Part shown: positions 32,172 through 42,974 of the stretch, in pieces
Layout: every line of letters starts with the position of its first letter
Numbering within the stretch: the first letter of the stretch is position 1
From: Azolla caroliniana
Taxonomy: Eukaryota; Polypodiophyta
Assembly: GCA_043228905.1 (NCBI GenBank)
Contig: JBHGNT010000008.1
Location: 12,462,001-12,526,000, forward strand
Length of the DNA: 64,000 bases
Direction of reading: 5' to 3'
Position numbers and translations under genes: made by a program
Notes under the pieces: generated by a model
Databases searched by the model: none
Seen by the model: only the letters and a program-made list of their open reading frames with translations
What the model was told of the DNA's origin: nothing

Positions 32172-33335
32172 CTATTCGTTTGACTCCTCTTCTAATTGGC
32201 TTAGGACTTCAAATTTATTGGACAAGGGTGGATTATTCATAATATTAGATTCACTAACTACTTCTAAAATGGTTGACTCATTTTTATTGTCATAGTGAAT
32301 TTGATTTACCTGACGTCTCGGCGTACGGGAGCAATGAATGGCTATATGTCCTGGACCTCCACAATATAAGCACAGATGGTTTGCTCGACGACGTTGCTTC
32401 TCTTCGTCTGACAATGGTCCTCGTCGTTGAGTCATATCGATCTCCATGGGTGTAGGACTATCCATTGGGACTGGGCTACGTGTTTGCCTTGGAGTTGGAG
32501 CAGGGCTATACATTTGCCTTGGGGATGATTGCGCCGTTACTGATGCATAAGTTGGTGTGAATCTAGATCTTGTTATTTGTTGTTGTCGCTCACATCGACG
32601 CTCAAAAAGGCGATTATCACACCGTATTGCTCAACTAATAGCTTCTGTAAGTGACCTTGGATCCTCGGGGAAGGTAAGAAGTAAGTCTTTGACATCACTA
32701 CGAAGGCCTGAACGGAATTGCTCCATTACGGCTTGTTCATCCCAAGGAATATCGCTTGCGATGAGACGGAAATTGGCAGCATATGTTGAAGCTGGTTGAT
32801 CACCTTGACGAAGTGTACGAATCTTGTTGATAGTTGTTCTCGCCCCATCAGTATCTCCGAAACAAGTCTTAAATTCCTTGATAAATTCCTCGAAATTATT
32901 CAGTAGAGGAGAATTGGTCTCTAGCAATGGAGCAAACCACGACAACGCTATGCCAGTCAATAAAGTGCCCACTATCCCGACTCGTGATGCATCTGTTGGA
33001 TAACGTGTAGGATGCATTTGAATCACCAACCGTACTTGATTCAAAAAACCTCGGAAATGCGCCCTCGACCCATCAAATTTAGCTGGGAGGCTAATTTTGG
33101 GCTCCTTGATAAGTCCATGACCTTCAACCCTTTGTTGTTGTAACACGACGATTGTCGACTCTAACTGTTGCACTCGTCGCGTGAACTCCTCTTGTTATTG
33201 TTGCTTCTCTATAGTAACCTTTTGTAGATCCCCAAGTAGACGTTGATTCTCTACTTCAAGAAATGCGAACTTGGATTTAAGGTTCTCCATTTCTGCAACA
33301 AGGGTGAGATATTCTTCTGAGTTAACGACAGCCAT
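32172..33335 (-). pseudogene. Gypsy-1 gag
   Basis: Starts MAVVNSEEYLTLVAEMENLK (coiled-coil), then a TAA near 33197. Core: KFDGSRAHFRGFLNQVRLVI; zinc knuckle CLYCGGPGHIAIHC (intact CCHC). A second stop near 32631. Homologous to gypsy-2 gag. Confidence 0.85.
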
Positions 33336-33548
33336 GGTTTCAGGATGGTTACAAAGGAGGATAAGAGAGAGAGAGAGAGAGAATTCGAATCAAATTGTCA
33401 GAACCAAGGATAAAAGATAGAGTGATGGAAGAAGGATAGAGAAGAATGGATGTATAAGATAGAGAAAGAAAGAGAATGGATACAAGATATGTAATGAGAG
33501 CTAAAGACTGGTGTTGATTCGAATTGATTTGAGAATACATGTATGCGC

Positions 33549-33655
33549 TTATTTATAGGTTCCTATAGAATAGCTTAGAGATTTCTAGAATGTTCTAGAA
33601 TGTTCTAGACCTAGAATGCTCTAGGACATTCTAGAACATTCTAGAATAATCTAGA
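33549..33655 (-). promoter_or_regulatory. Heat-shock element cluster and TATA box, gypsy-1 5' LTR
   Basis: 33581-33610 reads TTCTAGAATGTTCTAGAATG and on: five perfect alternating TTC/GAA units spaced by two bases. A second block is at 33624-33655. TATA box at 33559-33549. Confidence 0.78.
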
Positions 33656-33713
33656 GTTTTTACAATAATCAATGTAATACAAGAAGTAGCTTTTATTGTT
33701 TCATATAACAATA

Positions 33714-33782
33714 AGCTATCTTAATAGTTGAGGTTTTCAAGTATGAATTACAAGGTTTGAGGTTCAAGTCCGGGTGACGCCA
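33714..33782 (+). other. tRNA-like module in gypsy-1 5' LTR
   Basis: Same as 28441-28509; B box GGTTCAAGTCCGG intact. Confidence 0.45.
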
Positions 33783-33809
33783 TAATGGTCATGTGTTCAT
33801 GATAGACAT

Positions 33810-34251
33810 CGCAGTGATAAATTCAGCCGCGATGATCACTTCCTCTCCTTTCAAGCTCACGCTTCTGTTCGTATATCCCCCTCAAGTTCGGCGTGTCGAG
33901 GTGGCGCAAACCAAGTGCATCCAAGAATTTCTATAACTTGTCGAGCACTAGCGGCTTGGTAAATACCTTGGCAATCTATCGACCTGTCGAAACATATGCT
34001 AGTTCGACTTCACCGAGAAGGACATGCTCACGGACAAAATGGTAATGCACCTCAATGTGCTTGATCCAAGCATGTAATACAAGGTTTTTCACAAGTTGGA
34101 TGTTGCTGAGATTGTCACAATAGATCATTGTCGGAGCGGACACCTCCACATGTAGATCCTGTAATAGCCGATTAAGCCAAATGACTTCGCACATAGCAAT
34201 AGTCGCCCCTCGATATTTGGCCTCCGTTGTCGTGAAGTACGAAAGCTTCAC
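33810..34251 (-). pseudogene. Copia-1 RNase H, C-terminal part
   Basis: Encodes TEAKYRGATIAMCEVIWLNRL, MIYCDNLSNIQLVKN and WIKHIEVHYHFVREHVLLGE, ending HLDTPNLRG before ORF3. Continuous with 35331-35630 across the LTR-T insertion. Two stops near the end. Confidence 0.85.
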
Positions 34252-34403
34252 ATTAAAAATCTACAATAAGATAAATACGTAACTAAAATAACATTTGATA
34301 ATGTTTTATATATAAAGATAATATTAACAACACATATGATAATATTATATATATGTAAAATAATATATATATATAGATAAATATATTATATTACACGAAC
34401 AAG

Positions 34404-34460
34404 AGAGGACTTGAACCAATAACCCCACCCTATGACTCTCAAATCTTACCATTTACTCTA
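34404..34460 (-). other. Antisense tRNA-like module 1 in LTR-T copy 2
   Basis: The - strand has A-box-like GAGTAAATGGTA and B box GGTTCAAGTCCT. Confidence 0.45.
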
Positions 34461-34570
34461 TACTAGTAATATACATAAAATAAAGCATACTTTATATATA
34501 CTTTATATTACATAAAGGATTTGCTTCATGATATAAAAATAAAGCTGTATGTTGTATTCAATAGCATTTT

Positions 34571-34629
34571 GAGACTCGAACCGACAACCTCATACACCAA
34601 AGTTGACACACCTACCATTAAGCTAGGCC
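34571..34629 (-). other. Antisense tRNA-like module 2 in LTR-T copy 2
   Basis: The - strand reads CTAGCTTAATGG (A box) and, about 35 bases on, CGGTTCGAGTCTC (B box, one mismatch in GGTTCGANTCC). The best tRNA-like match in the window. Confidence 0.55.
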
Positions 34630-34954
34630 CTTTCTCTTTAAGATTATGTTTTCATGTTTATTGTTATTGCATATATTGTTTCATACATAAAAGCTCAAAT
34701 GAGCGAGATGTTTATCATGCATCACATGTAATGCATGAACGCCAAATGGCGATCATGCATCACATGCATTTCATGCACTACATGCATGATTTGTACCCTC
34801 CAATGCATCATATGCATGGGGGCACCTATTTAAATGGTGAAAGAGAAGATCAAAGGGGGAGATAGGTATGAGATATCAATCAAATATATATTACATAAGA
34901 GATACCATAAAATAGAGAAAGAAAGGAAGAAGTTCAAGATAAAGGTGGAGCTCT

Positions 34955-35010
34955 AGCTTGGCGGTCGTGGTGGTCAACTCTCAACAAGAGGGAGGCGGTT
35001 CGAGCTTTAT
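34955..35010 (+). other. Sense tRNA-like module in LTR-T copy 2
   Basis: CTTGGCGGTCGTGG followed by GCGGTTCGAGC. The A box is weak, the B-box core GGTTCGA is exact. It lies downstream of the TATA box. The same segment is at 14190-14245 and, reversed, at 53090-53145. Confidence 0.35.
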
Positions 35011-35330
35011 CTTCATCAAAATATTGAAGTGAATATTGTAGTGGTCTACGATCAAGAAAGAGAACAACGATTACCTTGCAAGACAAAGTTCGGAGGTTCA
35101 ACGATGTGTACAACCACTTTTGTAACTCTTTCATCAAATAATTATAAATCTCTTTTATTGCTTCAAATATCATTCTATATCCTATCTTGTCATATCTTGT
35201 TGATCACTATTTATCTATCTCTACTCTTTCGTCTCTTCCGTCCATAATCCCAGTGATTCCTTCCTCACTTTCACGATATCTTTTGTCTACGCAACGCTAC
35301 GCTTCTAGGCGAGCCACGTCACGACACCGT

Positions 35331-36896
35331 GCTCGACAATACTACTATTAGCTACTTCTTCTTACTACTCCACGCGATCGCCACACTTCTCATTGAGAAT
35401 GCATATCCGGATGTGGATCTACGATCATTGGCATTTCCGGCCCAATCGACATCCGTGTAGCCAACTAGCTGTTCAGCTCCACCTACCCGATATAGCAACG
35501 CCATGTCTTTAGTGCCACTGACATATCGCAATATCCTTTGCGCGCACTGAAAGTTTTCGGTCGTGGGCTGCGACATAAATTGACTGATTAGGCTGACCAG
35601 GTAGCTGAGATCTGGCCAAGTGATCGTCAAATAGATTAGGCTTCCGACAATCTATCGGAACCGTGTCGGGTCGCACGGCTTTCCCGAATCTCGTCGAAGC
35701 TTGACATTTCTATCCAGAGAGGTCGAGATGAGCTTACAATCTGCCACCCCGAACTTGAAGAGCATATTCAGTGCATAATGACGCTGGTTGATCAATATGC
35801 TTTCGGGGGTGTGGATCACTTCGATCCCAAGGAAGTAATGAAAGTCTCCAAGATCCTTCATGTTGAATGATGCCGCAAGCTGAGACTTTACGCGGCCGAT
35901 TTCATCTAGGTCAGCACCGGTGATGACTAAATCATTAACATAAAGTAAAAGACAAGCCGATCCATGTCGACCTTGCCGAACGAACAATGAAGAGTCCGAC
36001 TTTGATGGCGCAAACCCCATCGTACGCGATGGTTGCATAATCTTTGCATTCCAATCTCGCGGGGCTTGCTTAAGCCCGTATAATGACTTCTTCAATCGGC
36101 ACACTGCCGAAGTGTTCTGTTCGGATAAGAATCCGAGGGGTTGTAACATGTACACCTGCTCCTCAAGGTCATCTTGCAGGAACACATTCTTCACATCCAT
36201 GTGATGTAGATGCCGCCCTTTCACCGTTTCTACGGCTATCAGAACACGCACGGTGGTCATCTTCACGACCGACGTGAAGGTCTCGTCGTAATCCACGCCG
36301 TGCTTCTACGCGTAGCCTTTTGCCACTAATTGGGCCTTGTAGCGGTTGACAGAGCCGTCGGTGTTGTACTTGACCTTATACACCCATCTGCATCCGATCC
36401 GCTTCACACCCTTCGGTGCATCAACCAGGTCCCAAGTCTCGTTGTCTGATAATGCGCGCATCTCTTCCTCCATCGTGGCACGCCAGTTTCTGTCTTCTGC
36501 CGCTTCTACGTAGCTCTCCGGCTCACGCACTTCCACCACTCGCATCATGTACGCATAATGGTGCGCCATGTACTCATTATACCCGTATCTCTTTATGGGG
36601 TTCTTTAGGCGGGTAGATCGGCATAATTCGTGATAAGCCGACTTCGTGGCCCTCTCGGCTGACTTCGACCTCTTCTGCGGAGGTTCCTTTTCGATTGGCC
36701 TGAAGTCAGATTCGCTCCGATCTGACTCGGCACTGCCGAACTCATACTCTGACATCTTCTTCTTCCCCTTCTCTATGCACGTAAACCGTCTCCTTAGTTC
36801 CTTACACGGAGACAACCTTACACGGAGACAACACGGTTGAGTCTCCATTACTCGCCGGCTCTTCACATGGTTGACCGTCTTGGCCCACTTAGCCAA
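35331..36896 (-). pseudogene. Copia-1 reverse transcriptase and RNase H
   Basis: RT start WDLVDAPKGVKRIGCRWVYK, then YDETFTSVVKMTTVRVLIAV, LKKSLYGLKQAPRDWN, LLLYVNDLVITG (Asn in place of the first catalytic Asp of YVDD), and RNase H VGYTDVDWAGNANDRRSTSGY. Stop codons at about 36305, 35650 and 35350. A bipartite basic linker (QKRSKSAERATKS) precedes RT. Confidence 0.85.
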
Positions 36897-37099
36897 AATG
36901 AGATCAAACTCTCTCCTAGAACTCTGATTTCCTCATCGCGCGAAGGCATCTCAGCCTCGCTAACCTCTTCTTCAGAATTCGGAGTGGAGTCATTGGGTAC
37001 CGGGGGCGAAGACAAGTACCACGAAGCGGAGTCGTCGAACACGACATCTCAACTTACGCGAGCTTGTTCGGTTTGGGGGTTCTAGCACTTATAACCCTT

Positions 37100-38086
37100 C
37101 TATTCGTCCAAGTAGCCAACCAAGGTACACTTCTCGGCTTTGGCGTCCAACTTCCTCCATGTCTCCTTCGGCACATGCACATACGCAATGCTACCAAAAA
37201 CCCTCAAGTGTGCCAAGTTCGGCTTCTTGCCGAAGTATAGCTCCTGTGGCGACACTCCTCCATTGGTAGAAGTCCGATTTTGCAAGTAAATTGCCGTCCT
37301 TATGGCTTCAGCCCAATAGAACTTCAGCAAATGCCTCTCTTCAAGCATCGTCCTTGCCACCTCTTCGATTGTCCAATTCTTCTGCTCAGCCACGCCGTGT
37401 ATCTACACGAGAATTCGCATCGAATTCCTTCCTTCTGTAGATAATTCACGAACTAGTCGGAGAAGTACTCCTTCCCGCCATCAGAGCGTAAGCACTTTAC
37501 CTTTCCACAAGGCTCTTTACCTTCAGGAAACACGCGAAGACTTCTCTCTTTTTCGCCAGCACACCGAACTGTGCTGAGAGAAGTCATTGATGAAAGTCAC
37601 GAAATATCGGCTTCCACCGACACTCACGTTCTATGTCGGTCCCCATACATCAGAATGGATCACAACGAGCGTATTTCGACTCCGGTTACGCTCATGGGGG
37701 AATGGAAGTCGGTGATGCTTTCCCAACTGGCAGGCTTCACATACTTGGCCCTTTTGGCCACTGAATTTCCGCAAGCCGAAAACGAAGTTTTTCGTCTGCA
37801 TTTCTTGAAGTTTCAGGAAATTGACGTGACCAAACCGCTTGTGCCACAAGTTGATATCTGATCCAACCTTTTGTCCTTTCGTGAACATAGCGGTGCCTCC
37901 GTCGTTGGTCTCGAGGATAAACATCCTCCCTTCATGGCACCCTTGCGCGATTATCTTGCCTTCCTCTTCTATGAAGCATTCGTGATGCGTGAATCGAACT
38001 TGCATCCCCTGGTCAACAATCTGGCCAGCCGACACCAAGTTCTTGGTTATTGTCGGGACGTGTAGCATGTTCATGAGCTTCCCTTT
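37100..38086 (-). pseudogene. Copia-1 integrase
   Basis: Zinc region LWHKRFGHVNFLKLQEMQ with CEACQLGKHHRLPF, core VVIHSDVWGPT near 37640, later WAEAIRTAIYLQNRTSTNG and YFGKKPNLAHLRVFGSIAYVH. Stops near 37630 and 37085; frame changes in between. Confidence 0.85.
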
Positions 38087-39040
38087 TTATCCAATGTGAC
38101 TGAGGGGAACATCACCCACATGTTTGATGGTATGTAGAGTGTCGTCTCCTGTTTCAACCACTCCTTGCTTTTCTAGTTTCTCCAAGTACGAGAACCATTC
38201 CTTGTGACTCGTCATATGATTTGACGCTCGGGAGTCAACATACCACACCTCGTTTGCCCTGGAGGTGATCACGTCCATTGAACTAGCCTTGTGCTTCATT
38301 ACGAAGGCTTGGTCCTATCTATTTCTAGCTCGTTCGGAGCCTTTTGCGTAGTGCGACCTTTGACGCCTCTCTACCCCTGTTCGGCTCGATCCACCTTTGT
38401 TAGAATCGGCTCGTTTCTTCCATCACTCGCTCTCCTTGTGGCCTTTCTTGCCATAGTACCAGCAATCCGTCGCAGCCTTCTCTTGCCAGTGCAGCCATGA
38501 GTCCCCCTACTTCCGGAGGGTTCGGAACTACTTCCGAAATTTTGATTATGCCGCACGTTCTACTCTTTTCCACTGCCTCGACGTTCACGTTAACGGAGGC
38601 AAGAGAATCGCAGATTTCCTTGATTCGGGCCGTGTAATCGGCCACAAACAAATCTTTTTGTCGGACATTGTTGAGCTCCTATCTAAGCTGCAGCTTCTTG
38701 GCCGTTGTGCTCGTGGCGAAAATCCTCTTGAGAATCGCCCACACGTCCTTTGGCGTCTTGGCATCCCGAATGTAGTTGAAGAGTTGGTCGCTCACACAGG
38801 ACACAAGGCAGTACATAACTCTGCTTGCCGCCTGTTTCCAGGTCGCGAAGTCTCTGTTTGCCGATTCGGGTGCTATGTTGTTAGCTCCATCGACATAACT
38901 CTAGTAGCCATGCCCAAGCAGGTATTGGTGCATCCTGTATGACCAAGATGCATAGTTGCTTTTGTCTAACTTCTATGTAGGAAGTGAGCTAGCCATTCCT
39001 CTATCCATTCTTATTTCTCTTGAGTTCTTCACGGTGATAT
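38087..39040 (-). pseudogene. Copia-1 gag and protease
   Basis: Gag UBN2 piece (KDVWAILKRIFATSTTAKKL; DLFVADYTARIKEICDSL). The protease active site reads WYVDSRASNHMTSHKEW, with Arg for Gly in DSGAS. The zinc-knuckle region is damaged. Stops near 38300 and 38095. Confidence 0.75.
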
Positions 39041-39078
39041 TTGTCTGTTTGTCGGCCGCAGAGGATTTCAAGCCTTAC

Positions 39079-39090
39079 GCTCTGATACCA
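39079..39090 (-). other. Primer binding site of copia-1 (tRNA-iMet type)
   Basis: The - strand reads TGGTATCAGAGC directly after the 5' LTR. Confidence 0.9.
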
Positions 39091-39533
39091 TATAAAAGAA
39101 TAGCGTATGTGGAAGCGTAACAAACACAACCATGTAACACAAATGACGAAGAGAAGGTTTAATGGAAAGCTTTGAACCCAACACAACGTATGCAGAAGAG
39201 GCAAAGAATGAGAGAGAGAGTGAGCAGAACACACAAAACTAAGATTCAAAAATAACTCTCTGTCACTCTATAAAAGATGCGCTCAATGAACGCTTTTTAT
39301 ACAAGTCCTTATGGACAGACAAAAGTATTATCAGATTACTGACACATACTTCAATGCTCATTAATGAGCCTCCTACACTAACTCCCAAAATTATTCCTTA
39401 TGAGGAATAACACTCTAATGGCCTCTAGGCTTACGCACGGTTACGGCCTTTGTGCGTATGATTTTACGCACTCAGTCTACGCACTGGGTTACGCACCCGT
39501 TTACACACCTAATGTTGAGCTTGTATCTCAACA
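39091..39533 (-). repeat. 5' LTR of copia-1
   Basis: Homologous to 27229-27662; ends TTCTTTTATA on the - strand (CA changed to TA). Several small indels and substitutions against the 3' LTR, so older than gypsy-1. Confidence 0.9.
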
Positions 39534-39538
39534 GAAGA

Positions 39539-41233
39539 CAAAGCCATCAAAGACAGGGCCAATTCAACAAGAGTTGAACAAAGCCAAGTCAACAAGATGC
39601 GATTTGGGAACAAATCCGAGTCGACAAAGCCCATAGGGGAGAACGCCATGACCCCGTTGAAATCGCAGCATGGGGACGGGTCACCTAACAAGATTCTTGA
39701 CACAAATGATTCAACAAATAGCGGTCGACTGAAAGAGCCGATCAAAGAATCCGAACCACCTATCTCAGCACCCAGGAGATCTGAACGAGCTCGAAGGCCA
39801 ACAAAGTTCTATCAACCGGGCCTCGACTACATCAACTACTCGGATGCAGGCGAACCAGGCACATATGACGAAGCTATGGCCGCACCGGATGCCAACACAT
39901 GGCTGCAAGACATGAGATGTGAAATGGACCCAATTCACAAGAATCATACATGGGAGATGGTTGAATTACCAGCTAGAAGAAAGCCGCTACCTTGCAACTC
40001 GGTTTTCCGATACAAATATGTATATGACTTAAAGAAACTCAAGTACAAAGCTCGTCTTGTCGCAAAAGAGTTCAAACAAGAACTGGGGGTCAACTACGAT
40101 GAAATATTCTCACCAAGAGTGAAGTAAACCACCCTCAGACTCCTACTAGGAGTTGTGGTGACAGAACACCTAGACCTAGAGCAGCTGGATGTAAAGACTG
40201 CATTCCTACACGGAGATCTGGAAGAAGACATTTACATGTCTCAATCGGCCAACTTCACGGCGACGGGGGAGGAAAGTCACCTTGTATGTCGACTGAAGAA
40301 AAACCTCTATCGCTTGAAACAAGTGCCGAGGATGTGGTACCAAAAGTTTGACTCCTATATCAGACAACTTGGATACCGTCAATTCGACTCCGACCCATGC
40401 ATGTATGTTCCGCAATTGGCTGACAAGTCTAGGATTTACCTGATCCTATATGTCGACGACATGCTGATTACAGGAAGCATTCAAGAAGATATCGAAAAGC
40501 TGAAGCGGAGCCTTCACGACAAGTTTGCGATAGGAACTCAGACAAGCCCGTCACATATTGGGCATGAGGATCGAGCGAAATCAGATGACCAAGACTCTTT
40601 GACTCTCCCAATCTGACTATATCCGGAAGGTGCTGAGGCGCTTCAACATGGAGAATGCGAAGCCAATGTTAACACCACTTCAGACGTCGATTCAACTATT
40701 GGATACAGACTCTCCTTTAACAAACAATGAGAGAGAGCTTAATGGAAAGATGGCCTATGCATCGGCCGTAGGAAGTATCATGTATGCAATGGTGCCGACC
40801 CGACCCAACCTAGCCTACGGAGTGGTCAACTAGTACATGTCAAACCCAGGACGCAAGTATTGGGAAGCCCTCAAGCACATCTTCAGGTACCTAAGAGGGA
40901 CTGAAGATACATAGCTGACTTTCTGTTTGATAACCTCAGCCGAAGTCGAAGGCTACATTGACTCCGACTATGTCGAAAATATGGACAATCAGAAGGCAAC
41001 ATCTGGATATATATCTTCACCTATGGTGGTGGTGCTATATCATGGAGGTCAAAACTTCAAGAGTGTACGGCTCTGTCAACCACGGAGGACGAGTACATAG
41101 CAGCATCAAAGGTAGAGAAGGAAACAACCTGGCTGCACCGATTGTCTACCGACTTTTTAGCTACATGCCAAATCGACCGACCAATGCCGACCATCTATTG
41201 CGACTCACATAGTGCAATACACCTCATCAACAA
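39539..41233 (+). pseudogene. Copia-B reverse transcriptase and RNase H
   Basis: Resumes from 27228. RT: VFRYKYVYDLKKLKYKARLV, LEQLDVKTAFLHGDLEEDIY, LILYVDDMLITGS (intact YVDD, near 40455). RNase H: VEGYIDSDYVENMDNQKATS, and MPTIYCDSHSAIHLINN, where coding stops abruptly at 41233. Stops at about 40125, 40616 and 40832. Confidence 0.85.
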
Positions 41234-41555
41234 TGTTAGCTGGCTGGCAAGGGTAGTCCAGAATGGGAAATGAGGGGATAATTAATAATCGGGAGCTGAT
41301 TATATATCTATCTAGAATTATTATGATTTGAGAAGTGAACAGACGGACATGGAATCGGTATGCCGATCCGGATCTAGACCAGTTCGTAGTCGGTTGCTGG
41401 TTGGCACCGGTTTGTACCTAAAACCGGAGACCTATAAAAAGGGCCTGGTTAGATTTTAATCATTAGTGGATAATTAATAGAGTGTTGTTGTTCTGTATTT
41501 AAATCATTCTTAATTATCGTTCTGTGCTAAGCGTAATTTATCCTACGTGTGTATT
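41234..41555 (+). repeat. Putative LTR fragment of an unidentified element
   Basis: Starts TGTTAGCTGG exactly where copia-B coding sequence ends; TATA-like CCTATAAAAAGGGCC near 41431. No second copy in the window, so this is tentative. Gypsy-2 inserted in it; its sequence appears to continue at 46844. Confidence 0.35.
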
Positions 41556-41630
41556 TGTCAAGATTCGAACTCTTGACACGACCATGTTATAATCTAGTAT
41601 TATGAGTTAACCAAGATACCTAGTACTAGT
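41556..41630 (-). other. tRNA-like module at the 5' edge of the gypsy-2 LTR (antisense)
   Basis: The - strand ends TCAAGAGTTCGAATCTTGA: a 6-bp stem with loop GTTCGAA, just like a tRNA T-arm with a B box. Upstream TCTTGGTTAACTC is a weak A box. Repeated at 46486-46560. Confidence 0.5.
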
Positions 41631-41908
41631 TATGTATGTAATTGGTCCTTATTATTTTGCTAGCATCATGTGCATAGTTGCTCTCTTGTAGTATTTACAC
41701 TTGGCACATGCATGCATACCTACATGCTCTATTGTAGATTCACATGCGTGCAACAAGTATGCATGCCATGTAGTATAAATAGAGGAGTTCACCTTGAAGG
41801 AATTCAAGGTGAACAACACCAGTTATGGAGTCTTTCCTTTAATACTATCTTCTTTCTTGTCCATTTGGTTATCTTCTTGCTTGTCTCTTGAGTTTATGAT
41901 TCGTGACA
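41556..41908 (+). repeat. 5' LTR of gypsy-2, 353 bp
   Basis: Starts TGTCAAGATTCGAACTCTTG, ends TTCGTGACA. Holds CATGCATGC (RY) motifs upstream of TATA box GTATAAATAGAGG near 41774. Confidence 0.95.
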
Positions 41909-41958
41909 GTTTGTTCACCTTCCCATCCTCATAGCTCTCCCTCTCATAAGCCATAGCT

Positions 41959-42974
41959 ATGTCTGACTCAACTAGTGAGTTAGGCCAAATAATGGTAGCC
42001 TTACGACAACTACAGCTTGAAAATGAAGCTCTTCGAAATTCTTTACAAGAACTTCAAGTCGGTACCTCCCTATCCTCACAACCCCCGAACCCTAGTCTCC
42101 CACAACAACCTAGCCTAGAGCCCGATCTTCTACCAACATCTAGCCTAGCTTCGTCACAGTTTCTTGAGCCTAAGGTTAGCCTCCCAGAAAAATTTGATGG
42201 AACGAGGTCGCGTTTCCGAGGGTTCATCAACCAAGTTCGACTTATCATTCGGCTACAACCTCAACGTTATGGAGATGGTCTTCGACAAGTTGGCCTTGTG
42301 GGCACCCTTCTCTCCGGTCCGGCCCAAGCTAGGTTTGCACCATTGGTAGAAACCTCATCACCTTTATTGGAGGACTTTCCCGCCTTCCTCGCCGAGTTAG
42401 AGGCCACATTTGGCGAGACGGACCGACGACGTACAGCTCTTAACAAGATTTATGCACTCGAACAAGGTTCACATGCAACTTCGGTCTATGCTTCCGAATT
42501 TCGACAACTAGCATGCGACGTCAATTGGGATGATCAAGCTTTAGCTATTCACTTTCGGCGTGGTCTTCGAAGCAATGTCAAGAATCTTCTCTTAAACTTT
42601 CCGAAGCCCACCTCGTTATCCCAAGCGATTTCACAAGCAGTCCATTTTGACAATCGTCTTTTCGAATTTCGCCAAGAAGAGAGTCAGACTCGGGTTCCAC
42701 CTCATTCACTTCCACGCCACGCCCCGGTCATACAACCCCAAGAATCCTCACACTCGCCTACTACGGCAGATGCTCCTGTCCCCATGGAAATTGATCAAGC
42801 CCGATTTCGGCCATTAACTGATGTTGAATGACAATTTCGGCGGGCTAATGGCTTGTATTGTGGCGCCTCCGGTCATGTCGTTCGCCATTGTCCTAGGAGT
42901 ACTCGCCCACAATTCCATCGAGCTAACGGACCCCAACATCCGGAAAACGACATCGTTCGGTTGCAGTAGGAGCC
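41959..42974 (+). pseudogene. Gypsy-2 gag
   Basis: MSDSTSELGQIMVALRQLQL start, coiled-coil, then KFDGTRSRFRGFINQVRLII and a long open frame to 42831 (TGA). The zinc knuckle follows in the same frame but reads GLYCGASGHVVRHC, with the first Cys lost. Confidence 0.88.

Larger units (their letters stand above)
28123..33804 (-). mobile_element. Gypsy-1 chromovirus, full length
   Basis: 409-bp LTRs at both ends differ at about five sites (about 1.2%). Target duplication GACAT at 28118-28122 and 33805-33809. Order on the - strand: 5' LTR, gag, pol, chromodomain, purine tract (AAGGAGGGATAG), 3' LTR. I see no TGG-type primer site after the 5' LTR. Coding frames carry several stops. Confidence 0.93.
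33396..33804 (-). repeat. 5' LTR of gypsy-1, 409 bp
   Basis: Same length as the 3' LTR; the first bases are changed (TATCA instead of TGTCA on the - strand). Heat-shock elements here are perfect. Confidence 0.95.
34228..35326 (+). repeat. LTR-T copy 2, 1099 bp, complete
   Basis: Starts TGTCGTGA, ends TCACGACA; CCGT duplicated at 34224-34227 and 35327-35330. It gives the empty site for the TIR transposon (cacatatgat, about 34331-34340). Holds two antisense tRNA-like modules, the ATGCAT cluster, a TATA box (CTATTTAAATGG near 34827) and a sense tRNA-like module (34955-35010). No coding capacity. Confidence 0.85.
27229..39533 (-). mobile_element. Copia-1, full length, with two nested insertions
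   Basis: Flanked by GAAGA on both sides. 5' LTR 39091-39533, primer site 39090-39079, gag/protease/integrase/RT/RNase H from right to left, ORF3 at 28122-27814, purine tract, 3' LTR 27229-27662. Nested: LTR-T (34228-35326) in RNase H and gypsy-1 (28123-33804) at the ORF3 start codon. Without the insertions it is about 5.5 kb. Confidence 0.92.

Noticed and set aside
33366-33395. Primer binding site of gypsy-1
   Set aside because: Sequence after the 5' LTR (TTTGATTCGAATTC) does not fit the 3' end of a tRNA ending CCA; similarity to a T-loop is too short to claim.
34571-34629. Genuine tRNA gene
   Set aside because: A and B boxes are tRNA-like, but the acceptor stem, anticodon stem and spacing are not convincing, and the segment is a repeated part of an LTR.
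25153-41212. Scattered Copia segments as host genes
   Set aside because: All match consecutive parts of gag-pol and carry stops; they are nested retroelements.
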